The notes under the pieces were generated by a model. The model made no database searches and had not been told where the DNA came from. It was given only the letters and a program-made list of their open reading frames with translations. The position numbers were made by a program, and so were the translations under genes. Below, in pieces: positions 52,598 through 61,748 of a stretch of 64,000 bases of DNA. The stretch comes from Bacteroidales bacterium (GTDB taxonomy: Bacteria > Bacteroidota > Bacteroidia > Bacteroidales > ML635J-15). The DNA lies in contig JAISPG010000044.1 in the NCBI GenBank assembly GCA_031275085.1, positions 1 through 64,000 on the forward strand, given 5' to 3'. Within the stretch, counting starts at the first letter, position 1; every line of letters begins with the position of its first letter.

Positions 52598-53052
52598 ATG
52601 TTTTTATTTTTCTGAAAACTATTGGTGAATCTGAATGCAAAGATTATATGCGTAGAATAGCAAAGCCGGTTTTTAAATAATTAGTTTCGTTTGTTATTCG
52701 TTTACTGTCGTTTATAAATGATTTTATCACTAATTATCAACACCTTACCAAAATACGATATATGTATTATTAATTTAAAATATATTAGGTAATTTTATTA
52801 TATGTTGTGGAGATTACTTTATTAAGATCCTGAATGTTATAAGCTACGAATGCTATCTCTACAATATTAAACCAAATAAATAATCTAAAATTAGATTATT
52901 TTATCTATTTTTCAATATTCAAATTATTTATTTTTAATAAGAAAGATTTTATAATTAAATAAAAACGGCTTTTGAGAAAAGCCGTTTTTTTATTCTAAAT
53001 AGTAGTTACGGGAGCAGCTCATTATGTGCCGTTTCCATTGTTATTATTTTTT
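52598..53052. other. Intergenic region upstream of the ssb genes
   Basis: 455 bases, A/T-rich, with the terminator at 52961-52989 as the only clear element. No reading frame of note. Confidence 0.6.
52961..52989 (-). terminator. Hairpin terminator of the acetyltransferase gene
   Basis: Perfect 13-base arms around GAG with a T run (read on either strand), 63 bases after the acetyltransferase stop at 53053 on the minus strand. Confidence 0.75.
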
Positions 53053-53520
53053 TTAGTTCAACTTTTTCCAGAATATAACCTTATCTTCTCCTTTCTGATA
53101 AAATTCACGAATTATAGCTTCTTGTTGGTAATTCAACTTCTTATAGAATTTTCGTGTTTGTTCAAAATCGGGTAACCCAGAAGTTTCAGCTATTAGAATT
53201 CTGTTATTGCTTTTTTGAAGAAGTTCTTCCAAGTACGTCATAATTTGTGCACCAAAACCTCTCCCTTGAAAATTCTTATGAATAGCAATTAAATACAAAT
53301 TAAATGTTCCAACTGTCATGCGTTCAGGAACACAATATATCACCGCTATTATTTCTTTTTCGATTTCCATTGTCAACCAAATGTCTGTTGTGTTTTCATT
53401 TGTAAAAAAATCAGAAATCATTTCATCTAATAGTTCGGACGGGAACAAATTGTTAGAGTCAATTACAGCTTTTAGTGATTCGAAATCTTCTTTTTTTACT
53501 TTTCTTATTATTGGAGACAT
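53053..53520 (-). CDS. GNAT-family N-acetyltransferase
   Basis: 155 residues. The acetyl-CoA-binding motif A is visible as FNLYLIAIHKNFQGRGFGAQIMTYLEELLQ (Q-x-x-G-x-G/A), preceded by an IWLTMEIEKEIIAVIYC strand pair and followed by RILIAETSGLPDFEQTRKFYKKLNYQQEAIIREFYQKGEDKVIFWK, the usual C-terminal beta-strands. Substrate unknown. Single gene with a terminator downstream. Confidence 0.9.
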   Translation of the reverse strand: MSPIIRKVKKEDFESLKAVIDSNNLFPSELLDEMISDFFTNENTTDIWLTMEIEKEIIAVIYCVPERMTVGTFNLYLIAIHKNFQGRGFGAQIMTYLEELLQKSNNRILIAETSGLPDFEQTRKFYKKLNYQQEAIIREFYQKGEDKVIFWKKLN

Positions 53521-53598
53521 TAATTTGTGTTTATCTTTTCTCTATTTTACTTTCAATATTTAGTCTGTATTTTTGTCTTTGCCCTCAATGCACATAAC

Positions 53599-54630
53599 TT
53601 ACTGATTGACTATATCGTAAAGAGTATTTAATTTGGGGGTCAATATAATTTCTGTTCTTCTGTTTTTAGCCCTTGCTTCGGTAGTGTTGGCACTATCAAT
53701 TGGTATATATTGTCCTCTGCCGGCAGCAGTTAATCTTGAAGGCTCAATATTTGAATTTGATAATAATATTTTTACAATTGCAGTAGCTCTTTTAACGCTT
53801 AAATCCCAATTATCCTGTATATTTCCGCTACCGCCATAAGGAACATTATCAGTGTGCCCTTCAATTAAAATATTTATATCAGGATTGTTTTCCAGAACAT
53901 TTGCCAAATTCTTTAAAGCCTGCACCCCTTTAGGGTCAACATCCCATTTTCCTGATTGGAATAAAAGTTTTTCATCAAGAGAAACATATACATTTCCATC
54001 TTTCATGTAAACGGTTAATCCTTCACCTTCAAATCCTACCAATGCGTCGGAAATTTTTTGCCTAAGTGCCTTCATTATAGAATCCTGAGCATTCAAAATT
54101 GCTTGTAATTCTGCGACTTTTGCATTTTTTTCTGCAATTTCTTTTTCTTTCAACCCAATTTGAATTCGCATATCTTCAAGATTGGCTCTTTCTTTGTTTA
54201 GACTGGATTCTAAAGCTCTTAGTTCATCTTCTTTACGTTGAAGCTCCGTACGGGTTTGCTGCAATAAGGATAATGCTTCTTCAGCATCAGCATCTGCTCC
54301 TTTGCGAAGTTTTTCCTGATTTGCAAGCAGCTGTTCATATAGCTCGTTTATTTTTTCATATTGAAGATTCAAAGCCTGGTAAGATTTTCCCTTCATTGTT
54401 GTATCTGCGATTAATGCATCCAGGGCTGCTCTAAGTTTTTTAATATTTGAATTAAGCTCGTTATTTTCACTGCTTAATGTTTCATTTTCTCTTTTCAGAT
54501 TGTTACGTTCATTCAAATATCTGTCATTTTCAGCCTTTACATCTTCCATCCGCCGGGAAGGTACACAAGAAAAGAATGTTGACAAAAGTATTGCCATTAT
54601 CATTAATTTGATAAAAATTTGTTTTTTCAT
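53599..54630 (-). CDS. OmpA-family lipoprotein with coiled coil
   Basis: 343 residues. Lipoprotein signal with LSTFFSC|VPS, then a long Glu/Lys/Asn-rich coiled coil (~25-200), and a C-terminal OmpA peptidoglycan-binding domain (~225-340: NPDINILIEGHTDNVPYG, WDLSVKRATAIVKILL, TAAGRGQYIPIDSANTTEARAKNRRTEIIL) with the Asp and Arg residues that grip diaminopimelate. Likely tethers outer membrane to cell wall. Confidence 0.9.
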   Translation of the reverse strand: MKKQIFIKLMIMAILLSTFFSCVPSRRMEDVKAENDRYLNERNNLKRENETLSSENNELNSNIKKLRAALDALIADTTMKGKSYQALNLQYEKINELYEQLLANQEKLRKGADADAEEALSLLQQTRTELQRKEDELRALESSLNKERANLEDMRIQIGLKEKEIAEKNAKVAELQAILNAQDSIMKALRQKISDALVGFEGEGLTVYMKDGNVYVSLDEKLLFQSGKWDVDPKGVQALKNLANVLENNPDINILIEGHTDNVPYGGSGNIQDNWDLSVKRATAIVKILLSNSNIEPSRLTAAGRGQYIPIDSANTTEARAKNRRTEIILTPKLNTLYDIVNQ

Positions 54631-54748
54631 ATTATATTTTTTTACAATATCAGCAAATATAAAACAAGATGGTTTATAAAATCCTGTAGGGTCATTAGTT
54701 TTATTTACATTTAAATGTTAATTATTTTTAGATGAATAATTAATAATG

Positions 54749-54756
54749 TACTTTTG
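54749..54756 (+). promoter_or_regulatory. Putative -7 box for dxs
   Basis: TACTTTTG matches TAnnTTTG, 9 bases before the dxs ATG, which would make the transcript nearly leaderless. A -33 element is not clear. Confidence 0.4.
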
Positions 54757-54765
54757 TAGCCTGAA

Positions 54766-56685
54766 ATGCAGAATGAAGATAAATATCATTTTTTAAGCAA
54801 AATCAACAGTCCTGCAGATTTAAAAGAAATTAATCTAAAAGATTTGCCGCAGGTTGCTGAAGAATTGCGTAATTTTATTATTGAGGCATCTTCTGTGAAT
54901 CCGGCTCATTTTGGTGCCAGTCTGGGAGTTGTCGAATTAACTGTAGCATTACACTATGTATTTAATACTCCTTATGATCTTCTGGTATGGGATGTCGGAC
55001 ATCAGGCATACGGGCACAAAATACTGACAGGAAGACGCGATGTGTTTCATACTAACAGGAATCTTAATGGAATAAGTGGTTTTCCGTCTCCGTTTGAAAG
55101 TGAATACGACAGTTTCGGTGTAGGACATTCTTCAACCAGTATTTCTGCAGCTCTGGGAATGGCAGTCGCAGCAAAACTAAACAATGAAAAAAGGCAAACA
55201 ATAGCTGTAATAGGAGATGGCTCCCTTACGGGAGGAATGGCTTTTGAAGGATTGAACAATACTGCTGCAACCAGAAGTAATGTTCTTATAGTTTTAAATG
55301 ATAATAAAATTGCAATTGATGAAAATGCAGGAGCATTAAAAGAATATCTGACAGATATCGCTACATCTAAAACTTATAACAGAGTAAAAGATGATGTCTG
55401 GAATTTTCTGGGCAGGCTTAGCAAATTAGGTGTTGATGTACAAGGGTTTACTCAAAAAATTGATAATGCAATTAAATCAATAATAATGAGGAACAGTAAT
55501 TTGTTCGAATCTTTGGACATAAGATATTTTGGTCCTGTTGACGGTCATGATGTAATCCTATTGACAAGGCTTTTTGAAGATATAAAAGATATTCCCGGAC
55601 CTAAGTTATTGCATATTATTACGAAAAAGGGAAAAGGATTTAAACAGGCTGAACAAAATCAGACATTGTGGCATGCTGCACCAGGAAAGTTTGATATTGA
55701 AACAGGCAGGATTATTTGTTCAGAAAATAATGAAAATGAACAGCCTCAAAAATTTCAGGATATTTTTGGAGATGCAATAGTTGAATTAGCTGAAAAAAAC
55801 AATAAAATCATAGCAATAACTCCTGCTATGCTTACCGGCAGTTCTTTAGTAAAAATGTCAAAAGAATTTCCCGACAGGTGTTTTGATGTGGGGATTGCAG
55901 AACAACATGCTGTTACTTTTTCTGCAGGTCTGGCAAAACAGGGGATGATACCGTTTTGTAATATTTACAGTTCTTTTGCACAAAGGGCATATGATCAGAT
56001 AATACATGATGTAGCATTGCAGAAATTACATGTTGTTTTTTGTTTTGACCGTGCCGGATTGGTAGGGAATGACGGAGCTACACATCACGGTGCATTTGAC
56101 CTTTCATTTATGAGATGCATCCCTAATATGGTTATTTCTGCTCCGAGAGATGAATTTCAGCTTAGAGATTTAATGTATACTGCTCAACTTGAAAAAAATA
56201 ATTTTCCATTTGCTATTCGTTATCCCAGAGGCAATTCTTTATATCCAAAATCAGAAATAGAGTTTCATGAACTGAAAATAGGAAAAGGAAAATGTTTACA
56301 TAAAGGTGAAAATATAGCAATAATAACAATAGGAACAGCAGGAAATATTGCTTTAAATGCTATAAAGATTTTAAAAGAAGAAAATTTGAACATTTCTGTT
56401 TATGATATGTTATTCTTAAAACCTTTAGATTTTGATTTGTTGCATGAGGTATTTTCGTCACATGATTACATTATCACTATTGAAGATAATACTATTATTG
56501 GAGGATTGGGAAGTGCAATTATGGAATTTGCGGTTGAAAATGATTATAAAATAAAAGTAGACAGGATGGGAATTCCGGACAGATTTATTGAACATGCCAA
56601 ACAGGATGAACTTATTGCTCTTTGTAACTATGATACGGAAAGTATAATTAAAAAAGTAAAAAAGGTTGCAGAAAAATTTTGTTGA
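54766..56685 (+). CDS. dxs: 1-deoxy-D-xylulose-5-phosphate synthase
   Basis: 639 residues, full length. Thiamine-diphosphate enzyme that starts the MEP isoprenoid pathway from pyruvate and glyceraldehyde 3-phosphate. VWDVGHQAYGHKILTGRRD, FGVGHSSTSISAALGMA, the ThDP-binding GDGSLTGGMAFEGLNN (GDG-x-N), YFGPVDGHD, HIITKKGKGFKQAEQ, DVGIAEQHAVTFSAGLAKQG and FDRAGLVGNDGATHHGAFDLSFMR are all present, and the C-terminal transketolase domain is complete. Monocistronic. Confidence 0.97.
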   Translation: MQNEDKYHFLSKINSPADLKEINLKDLPQVAEELRNFIIEASSVNPAHFGASLGVVELTVALHYVFNTPYDLLVWDVGHQAYGHKILTGRRDVFHTNRNLNGISGFPSPFESEYDSFGVGHSSTSISAALGMAVAAKLNNEKRQTIAVIGDGSLTGGMAFEGLNNTAATRSNVLIVLNDNKIAIDENAGALKEYLTDIATSKTYNRVKDDVWNFLGRLSKLGVDVQGFTQKIDNAIKSIIMRNSNLFESLDIRYFGPVDGHDVILLTRLFEDIKDIPGPKLLHIITKKGKGFKQAEQNQTLWHAAPGKFDIETGRIICSENNENEQPQKFQDIFGDAIVELAEKNNKIIAITPAMLTGSSLVKMSKEFPDRCFDVGIAEQHAVTFSAGLAKQGMIPFCNIYSSFAQRAYDQIIHDVALQKLHVVFCFDRAGLVGNDGATHHGAFDLSFMRCIPNMVISAPRDEFQLRDLMYTAQLEKNNFPFAIRYPRGNSLYPKSEIEFHELKIGKGKCLHKGENIAIITIGTAGNIALNAIKILKEENLNISVYDMLFLKPLDFDLLHEVFSSHDYIITIEDNTIIGGLGSAIMEFAVENDYKIKVDRMGIPDRFIEHAKQDELIALCNYDTESIIKKVKKVAEKFC

Positions 56686-56760
56686 GATTAAAACAAATTA
56701 TATATTTACTGGGTTTTTAAATACTAAACATATTAAACAAAATCTTTTAAAATCTGAAAA

Positions 56761-59136
56761 ATGAGAACTATTTATTTTTTATTAATTGGGTTATTTATAT
56801 GTAATTTTTCTTTCGCTCAAACAGAAAAAACTAAAAAAAAGTCAGGAACAAATATGCAGAAAGCATTATTTTTCATGGAGGCAGGTGCTTATGACGAAGC
56901 CGCTGAAGTGTGGGAAAGGCTTAGAAATAAAAGACAGAATGATCCTGAAATATATTATTATTCCGGTGTTACTTTTTTAAATATAAGGAAGTCTAAATCC
57001 GAAGCAAAAACATATCTGGAATTAGCAGTAGAAGATATAAGAAAATTTACTAAAGATTCTAAAGTACCTTTAGATGCATTTGTTTACCTGGGAATATCTC
57101 ACAGAATTACATATAATGAAGCTAAAGGCGGATATGAATTTGAAGAAAGTCTGAAAGCATTCAATGAGCTTAAAAATATAATTGAAACCAATAATATTAA
57201 AGATGATAAACTAAAGGATTTTCTGGCCAGAGAAGAAAAAATCACCAGAAATGCTATTCATAACATGGATAAACCTGCTAATTTTGAAGTACGGAATATG
57301 GGTTCTTCAATAAATACTGAATATTCAGAACATTCAGCTGTATTTAATAAAGAAGAGACCATACTTTATTTTACTTCAAAAAGGCCAAAAAATCCAGACA
57401 ACAATAAAGATATTACTAATGAAGATATTTTCGTTACAGAATTAAAAAATTATCAATGGCAATCACCTGAACGTTTAGGCAATCCTGTTAATTCAGATAA
57501 ATCACACGATGCAACCGTTAGCTTATCATCAGATGGTAACCGTTTGTATTTTTTCAGGGACGGATCATCAGACAAGAAAAATAAATACGGTGCTATTTAT
57601 ATGACAGAGCGATCAAATGACAAAAAAAACTGGTCGGAACCCGAAATTTTCACCAACAAATTATCTAAAAAAACAAGAGAAACCCATTTGTCGGTTTCAA
57701 GCGACGGAAATCTTGTTTTCTTTACCAGCAACGAAGGAAAAGGTTTTGGAGGTAGTGATATTTATGTTATGAAAAAATTATCTAATGGTTCATGGGGTGA
57801 TCCTGTTATTCTTCCAGAAAACATTAATACTATGTTTGATGAAGAAACTCCATTCCTTCACCCTGACGGAGAAACACTTTATTTTAGTTCCAAAGGCCAC
57901 AACTCCATGGGCGGATTTGACATATTTATGACAAAAATTATTGGAGATAATAAATATTCTGATCCTGTAAATCTGGGATATCCTATTAATACTCCTGATG
58001 ACGATGTATCATTTATTCTGAACTATGAAGGAACTCATGGGTATTTATCTTCCATAAGAAATGAAGGTTATGGAGATCTGGATCTTTATGAATTTTTTCC
58101 GCAAGGCATATATGAAAATAATTCTTTAGTATACGCAGGTACAGTATTAGTTGACGGCGACAAATATCCCAAAGCAAGTATAACTATAAAGGATAATAAA
58201 AATGGAGAGTTACAAGGTATTTATAATGCTGATGAAAACATGGACTATATTTTCCCGTTGCAGCCAGGTAAAGAATATCTGTTATTATATAAAGCAGCAG
58301 GTTTTAATGATGTAGAAATCAGATATACTCCTAGTGATAATGAACTTATTGCTTTCAAAAACAATAATGCTCCATTAGAATTTGAAGCTGTTGTGCTTGA
58401 ACGCATTGCACGTATTACTCCTGATACCAGAAACGCTGTTTTCTATAAAAACACAGCTGAAATTGCCAATGAGCCGGAGCTCAAACAAGACGTTAAAAAG
58501 GCACTTTCAGAGAATAATAATGTTATTTTTTACATAAATGATAATAATGACAAATCTGAAATTACCCAAAACAGAGCAAATGCTTTAACTAATACGTTAT
58601 TGGCAAATGGTGTGCCTGCCGGAAACATCTTCAGAGGACTTCCCGAATCTGAAAATGCGGGACAAAAGATAGTTATTCTAAATATAAAAGAATCAGAAGA
58701 AGAAATTGCTCCGATCCAGGAATCACATAAAGAAGTTATTGTAGAAAACATTTTATTTGATTTTGATGATTATTCTATAAAATCTGTTTATAAAACAAAT
58801 CTTGATAAAATTACAGAATATATGAAAAACAATCCGAGTGCAAAAATTAAACTTATCGGATATACAGATGATCACGGAACTAACGCATATAATCTGGAAT
58901 TATCAGAAAAACGGGCACAGTCAGTTAAAAACTATTTGGTGAATAATGGAGTTAATCCAAAGAGTATAGAAGTGGATAATTTAGGAGCAAAAAATCCTGT
59001 AGCTCAAAATAAAACTACTGATGGTGAAGATAACCCTGAAGGCAGGACATACAATAGAAGAGTTGATATAAAAGTTCTTCAACAAGGAGAAAATGAACTC
59101 TTACAACCTGTGCAAATAACACCGGATAATAATTAA
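56761..59136 (+). CDS. PorE-like OmpA-family protein (TPR, PD40 propeller, CRD, OmpA)
   Basis: 791 residues with signal peptide ending FAQ|TEK. Order: TPR-like helices (~20-170), a WD40/PD40 beta-propeller (~180-440: YSEHSAVFNKEETILYFTSKRP, ATVSLSSDGNRLYFFRD, HLSVSSDGNLVFFTSNEGKGFGGSDIYVM, PFLHPDGETLYFSSKGHNSMGGFDIFM), a carboxypeptidase regulatory-like domain (~455-560) and an OmpA-like peptidoglycan-binding domain (~660-785: ILFDFDDYSIKS ... KLIGYTDDHGTNAYNLELSEKRAQSVKNYL). The order is that described for the T9SS component PorE of P. gingivalis; function here is inferred from that and from three T9SS substrates in the window. Confidence 0.88.
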   Translation: MRTIYFLLIGLFICNFSFAQTEKTKKKSGTNMQKALFFMEAGAYDEAAEVWERLRNKRQNDPEIYYYSGVTFLNIRKSKSEAKTYLELAVEDIRKFTKDSKVPLDAFVYLGISHRITYNEAKGGYEFEESLKAFNELKNIIETNNIKDDKLKDFLAREEKITRNAIHNMDKPANFEVRNMGSSINTEYSEHSAVFNKEETILYFTSKRPKNPDNNKDITNEDIFVTELKNYQWQSPERLGNPVNSDKSHDATVSLSSDGNRLYFFRDGSSDKKNKYGAIYMTERSNDKKNWSEPEIFTNKLSKKTRETHLSVSSDGNLVFFTSNEGKGFGGSDIYVMKKLSNGSWGDPVILPENINTMFDEETPFLHPDGETLYFSSKGHNSMGGFDIFMTKIIGDNKYSDPVNLGYPINTPDDDVSFILNYEGTHGYLSSIRNEGYGDLDLYEFFPQGIYENNSLVYAGTVLVDGDKYPKASITIKDNKNGELQGIYNADENMDYIFPLQPGKEYLLLYKAAGFNDVEIRYTPSDNELIAFKNNNAPLEFEAVVLERIARITPDTRNAVFYKNTAEIANEPELKQDVKKALSENNNVIFYINDNNDKSEITQNRANALTNTLLANGVPAGNIFRGLPESENAGQKIVILNIKESEEEIAPIQESHKEVIVENILFDFDDYSIKSVYKTNLDKITEYMKNNPSAKIKLIGYTDDHGTNAYNLELSEKRAQSVKNYLVNNGVNPKSIEVDNLGAKNPVAQNKTTDGEDNPEGRTYNRRVDIKVLQQGENELLQPVQITPDNN

Positions 59137-59197
59137 CCAGCAATAAATAAAGAGGTTGTCTCAAAAATATATGGCAACTTCAAGATTTGAAAAGATT

Positions 59198-59253
59198 AAC
59201 ACAAAGAACCCAAAGGTTAATTGTTCATAATTATTCTTTGGGTTCTTTGTGTT
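59198..59253 (+). terminator. 18-bp perfect inverted repeat with T-tract
   Basis: Arms 59198-59215 and 59236-59253 (AACACAAAGAACCCAAAG and its complement) with a 20-base loop, followed by TTTTT. It lies 61 bases after the OmpA gene and may serve as its terminator; the repeat core resembles an interspersed genomic repeat. Confidence 0.55.
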
Positions 59254-59314
59254 TTTTTAATTTTTGGGATAATGTCACGATTCCTGTGCAAAATTGGGGG
59301 ATGATTTTTAATCA

Positions 59315-59429
59315 ATTTTTGAATAGTTTTTATATTCTTAAACTGAAATTTTCAAATCGTTTTCTTTTACATCGACATTTATTACAGAATCTTCATGAAC
59401 AATTTCTCTGATAATTAATTTAGCAATTT
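59315..59429 (-). pseudogene. Duplicated fragment of the clpB 3' end
   Basis: About 113 bases nearly identical to 62956-63066, the last ~35 codons of clpB. One substitution and one-base indels separate them, so the duplication is recent. There is no start and the coding sequence is lost on the 5' side (59430 on), so it cannot be expressed. Confidence 0.8.
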
Positions 59430-59732
59430 TATTTCTTTCCGATTATAATCCAACAGAATTAATAACCTTTTCAATAAGTCCTTTTTCGGTATTTTACCGG
59501 TTTGTTGAAAAGAAGTTCTTTGCTCCAAATGTTCCCATTCACTGCCACAAAGATATAAAATAATTGTTATCAAAGTGAAATTTTATACAGTTACGAGGAA
59601 AAAGGAATAAAAATTAAGGATAATTTCGGATAAAATAATTTTCACAAAAAAAATATAGTATATCTTTCCGTATCTTGAAAAAAAATAGTATTATTGCACC
59701 TCGAAAAATATAAACATTAAAATTATTTTATC

Positions 59733-61268
59733 ATGAAAAAACTTTTTACGATTTTAGCAATTTGCTTTGCAATTGTTGCTGCAAATGCGCAAAACGCTAT
59801 GGTGACCTTGGAAGCAAATAATGTTTGGGGAGATGGGACTGGTTATCAAATGTTGCTGGACAACACACATGCTCTCTACGGAACGACTATTCCTGCAACA
59901 GGGAATCTTACTTCTACAACAAACTACAGTTTATTTTCAAATAAAATTCCTGTAAATGCTGATAATAGTTTATCTACGTCTAATGTAGTAGTTACGGGTA
60001 GTGTAACTATTGTCATTCCTGCAGGAACGTATGATTTTTGCATTGTAAACCCTTCTCCTGATTATGGTGTGATGTTTATTGCCGGAGGAGATAATGGCCG
60101 ACGGGATGACTTTGTTTTTGAGGCAGATAAACATTATACATTTACCATGAGTTATGATGCTTCTGAAGACCATGATCTGGCAACTATAACGGAAGAAACA
60201 ATTCCTGCAGTTGACTTGGCTGCTAAGCAAACCATACTCCCTGCAATTTCTTGTGGATTGACTAATGCCGAAACGGTAAAAATGAAAGTTCAAAATACAG
60301 GAGCTTCTGCAATTACTGCTTTTACAGCTAAATATAAAATCGGGATAGCAGGAACGCCTGTTTCAGAAAATGTTACCGGTATTAATCTTGCTTCAGGAGA
60401 TGAATATACGTATACCTTCACAACACCTGCTGATTTAACCATTCCATTTCCTGATTCTGTTCAAACATGGATTGAACTAACCGGAGATGCCAATACTGCT
60501 AATGATACAACTCCTTGGGCCTATACAGGATTGGTTGCCCCTTCAACTATTCCATATACTAATAATTTTGATACCTATAATATTATTGGCTGGAATATCT
60601 TAGATGCCAACAATGATGGAGCTACGTGGAGTTTTACCTATTATGATCAGGCTCAAACGAATATGGTGGCATACTATGAGTATAGTGAGACCAATGCAGC
60701 GAATGACTGGTTATTCTCTACATGCCTTAATTTTGCTACACCGGGAGTTTATACGTTGAAATTTAATTATGCATGTTATAATGAGGGATATCCGGAAGCA
60801 ATGGCGGCCTATCTTGGAACTGCTCAAACGGCAGCAGCTATGACAACACCGATTGCTACTATAGATAATATTATAAATGAAGATTTTCAGGAAAACAGCA
60901 GCACGTTTACCATTTCTTCTCCCGGTGTTTATTATATCGGATTTAAAGCAACGAGCGCTGCTGATCAATATTTTTTACTCCTGGATAATGTCCGGATCAC
61001 AATGAACGAAACTAATAATATCGAATCAAACAACCTGGCTGAATTAGCTGTTTATCCTAACCCGGCCAATACTGTTTTGAACGTTTCTTCGTCTTCCGGT
61101 ATCAGCCAAATTGAAATATATAATAATTTTGGACAATTAGTATATGAAGGTCAAGAAGATACTAATATAACTATTATCAATTTAAGTGATTTCGGTGCAG
61201 GGATGTACACACTCCGCGCTGTTACCCAAGACGGTGTGATCACTAAAAAATTCAATGTTGTGAAATAA
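59733..61268 (+). CDS. Secreted adhesin with gingipain-type DUF2436 and cleaved-adhesin domains, T9SS-sorted
   Basis: 511 residues with signal peptide MKKLFTILAICFAIVAANAQ. Domain order: DUF2436 (~22-155: VTLEANNVWGDGTGYQMLLDNTHALYG, KIPVNADNS, IPAGTYDFCIVNPSPDYG, DDFVFEADKHYTFTM), the family found in the hemagglutinin/adhesin parts of P. gingivalis gingipains; an Ig-like linker (~160-265); a cleaved-adhesin/jellyroll domain (~275-420: NNFDTYNIIGWNILDANNDGATWSF); and a T9SS type A sorting domain (LAVYPNPANTVLNV ... GAGMYTLRAVTQDGVITKKFNVVK). No protease is attached, unlike gingipains. G/C and codon use look higher than in neighbours, suggesting lateral origin. Followed by a strong terminator. 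Confidence 0.9.
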   Translation: MKKLFTILAICFAIVAANAQNAMVTLEANNVWGDGTGYQMLLDNTHALYGTTIPATGNLTSTTNYSLFSNKIPVNADNSLSTSNVVVTGSVTIVIPAGTYDFCIVNPSPDYGVMFIAGGDNGRRDDFVFEADKHYTFTMSYDASEDHDLATITEETIPAVDLAAKQTILPAISCGLTNAETVKMKVQNTGASAITAFTAKYKIGIAGTPVSENVTGINLASGDEYTYTFTTPADLTIPFPDSVQTWIELTGDANTANDTTPWAYTGLVAPSTIPYTNNFDTYNIIGWNILDANNDGATWSFTYYDQAQTNMVAYYEYSETNAANDWLFSTCLNFATPGVYTLKFNYACYNEGYPEAMAAYLGTAQTAAAMTTPIATIDNIINEDFQENSSTFTISSPGVYYIGFKATSAADQYFLLLDNVRITMNETNNIESNNLAELAVYPNPANTVLNVSSSSGISQIEIYNNFGQLVYEGQEDTNITIINLSDFGAGMYTLRAVTQDGVITKKFNVVK

Positions 61269-61282
61269 TAATATAAGATTAC

Positions 61283-61318
61283 AATAAAAAAGCTGCCTGA
61301 TAGGCAGCTTTTTTTATT
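61283..61318 (+). terminator. Terminator of the adhesin gene
   Basis: Stem AATAAAAAAGCTGCCT paired with AGGCAGC plus a run of seven T and ATT, loop of about 3-4 bases, 15 bases after the stop. The A/T flanks make it potentially bidirectional, so it may also serve the pseudogene on the other strand. Confidence 0.85.
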
Positions 61319-61748
61319 GCATAAACTCAACCGTCAAACCCGGAATTTTTCGCAGGGTATTAGTAAGCCGGTCGGCGTCGCGGCGTCTTATCGTAAACGT
61401 GATGCTATTTCGTTCCTCATAAAATTGACCGTTGATCGAAACGGCATCGTCTTTCAAGATTTGCATTACACGGTTCATATCGAGATAATCAAAGGCAATC
61501 CTATAAGTTTCGTCAACAGTCTGAGAATTTACCTTACTCCCTTTTCTTAATTACTGAATTGCTTTCTTAAGTTCGTCTATTTTCATTCCTGTATCACGCA
61601 TCATTTTTCCGACTGTATCTTTGGAATTTGCAAGTGCAAGGATTAAATGTTCTATTGAAACGAATTTATCTCCGAATTCTGTTTTAAACTTTTGAGCACT
61701 TAATAAAATATCATTCGATGCCGATGATTTTTGCAAAGAATTTAACAT
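61314..61748 (-). pseudogene. Chimeric pseudogene: ClpB N-domain fragment fused to a YigZ/IMPACT C-terminus
   Basis: On the minus strand 61748-61551 reads as part of a ClpB N-terminal domain (KFKTEFGDKFVSIEHLILAL; GMKIDELKKAIQ), then a TAA stop at 61551-61553 where ClpB would have Glu. The same frame continues as LRKGSKVNSQT, also ClpB-like, and passes without a break into YRIAFDYLDMNRVMQIL...KIPGLTVEFMQ, which fits the C-terminal DUF1949 domain of YigZ/IMPACT proteins, ending with a stop at 61314. So it is an in-frame junction between two genes plus a nonsense mutation. The 5' end is cut by the IS982 sequence. Not expected to be functional. Confidence 0.75.

Larger units (their letters stand above)
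59137..59732. other. Intergenic region with a terminator and a duplicated clpB 3' end
   Basis: 596 bases. It contains an 18-bp inverted repeat (59198-59253) and a fragment of clpB (59315-59429); the remaining sequence to the next ATG shows nothing I can name, though 59430-59560 may be degraded coding DNA. Confidence 0.6.

Noticed and set aside
59151-59166. GAGGTTGTCTCAAAAA as an intact IS end
   Set aside because: No matching complementary end was found within a plausible distance, so only a remnant, if anything, can be claimed.
61317-61550. A 77-residue plus-strand reading frame
   Set aside because: It is the antisense of the minus-strand YigZ-like pseudogene half, which has clear domain sense; the plus-strand product does not.
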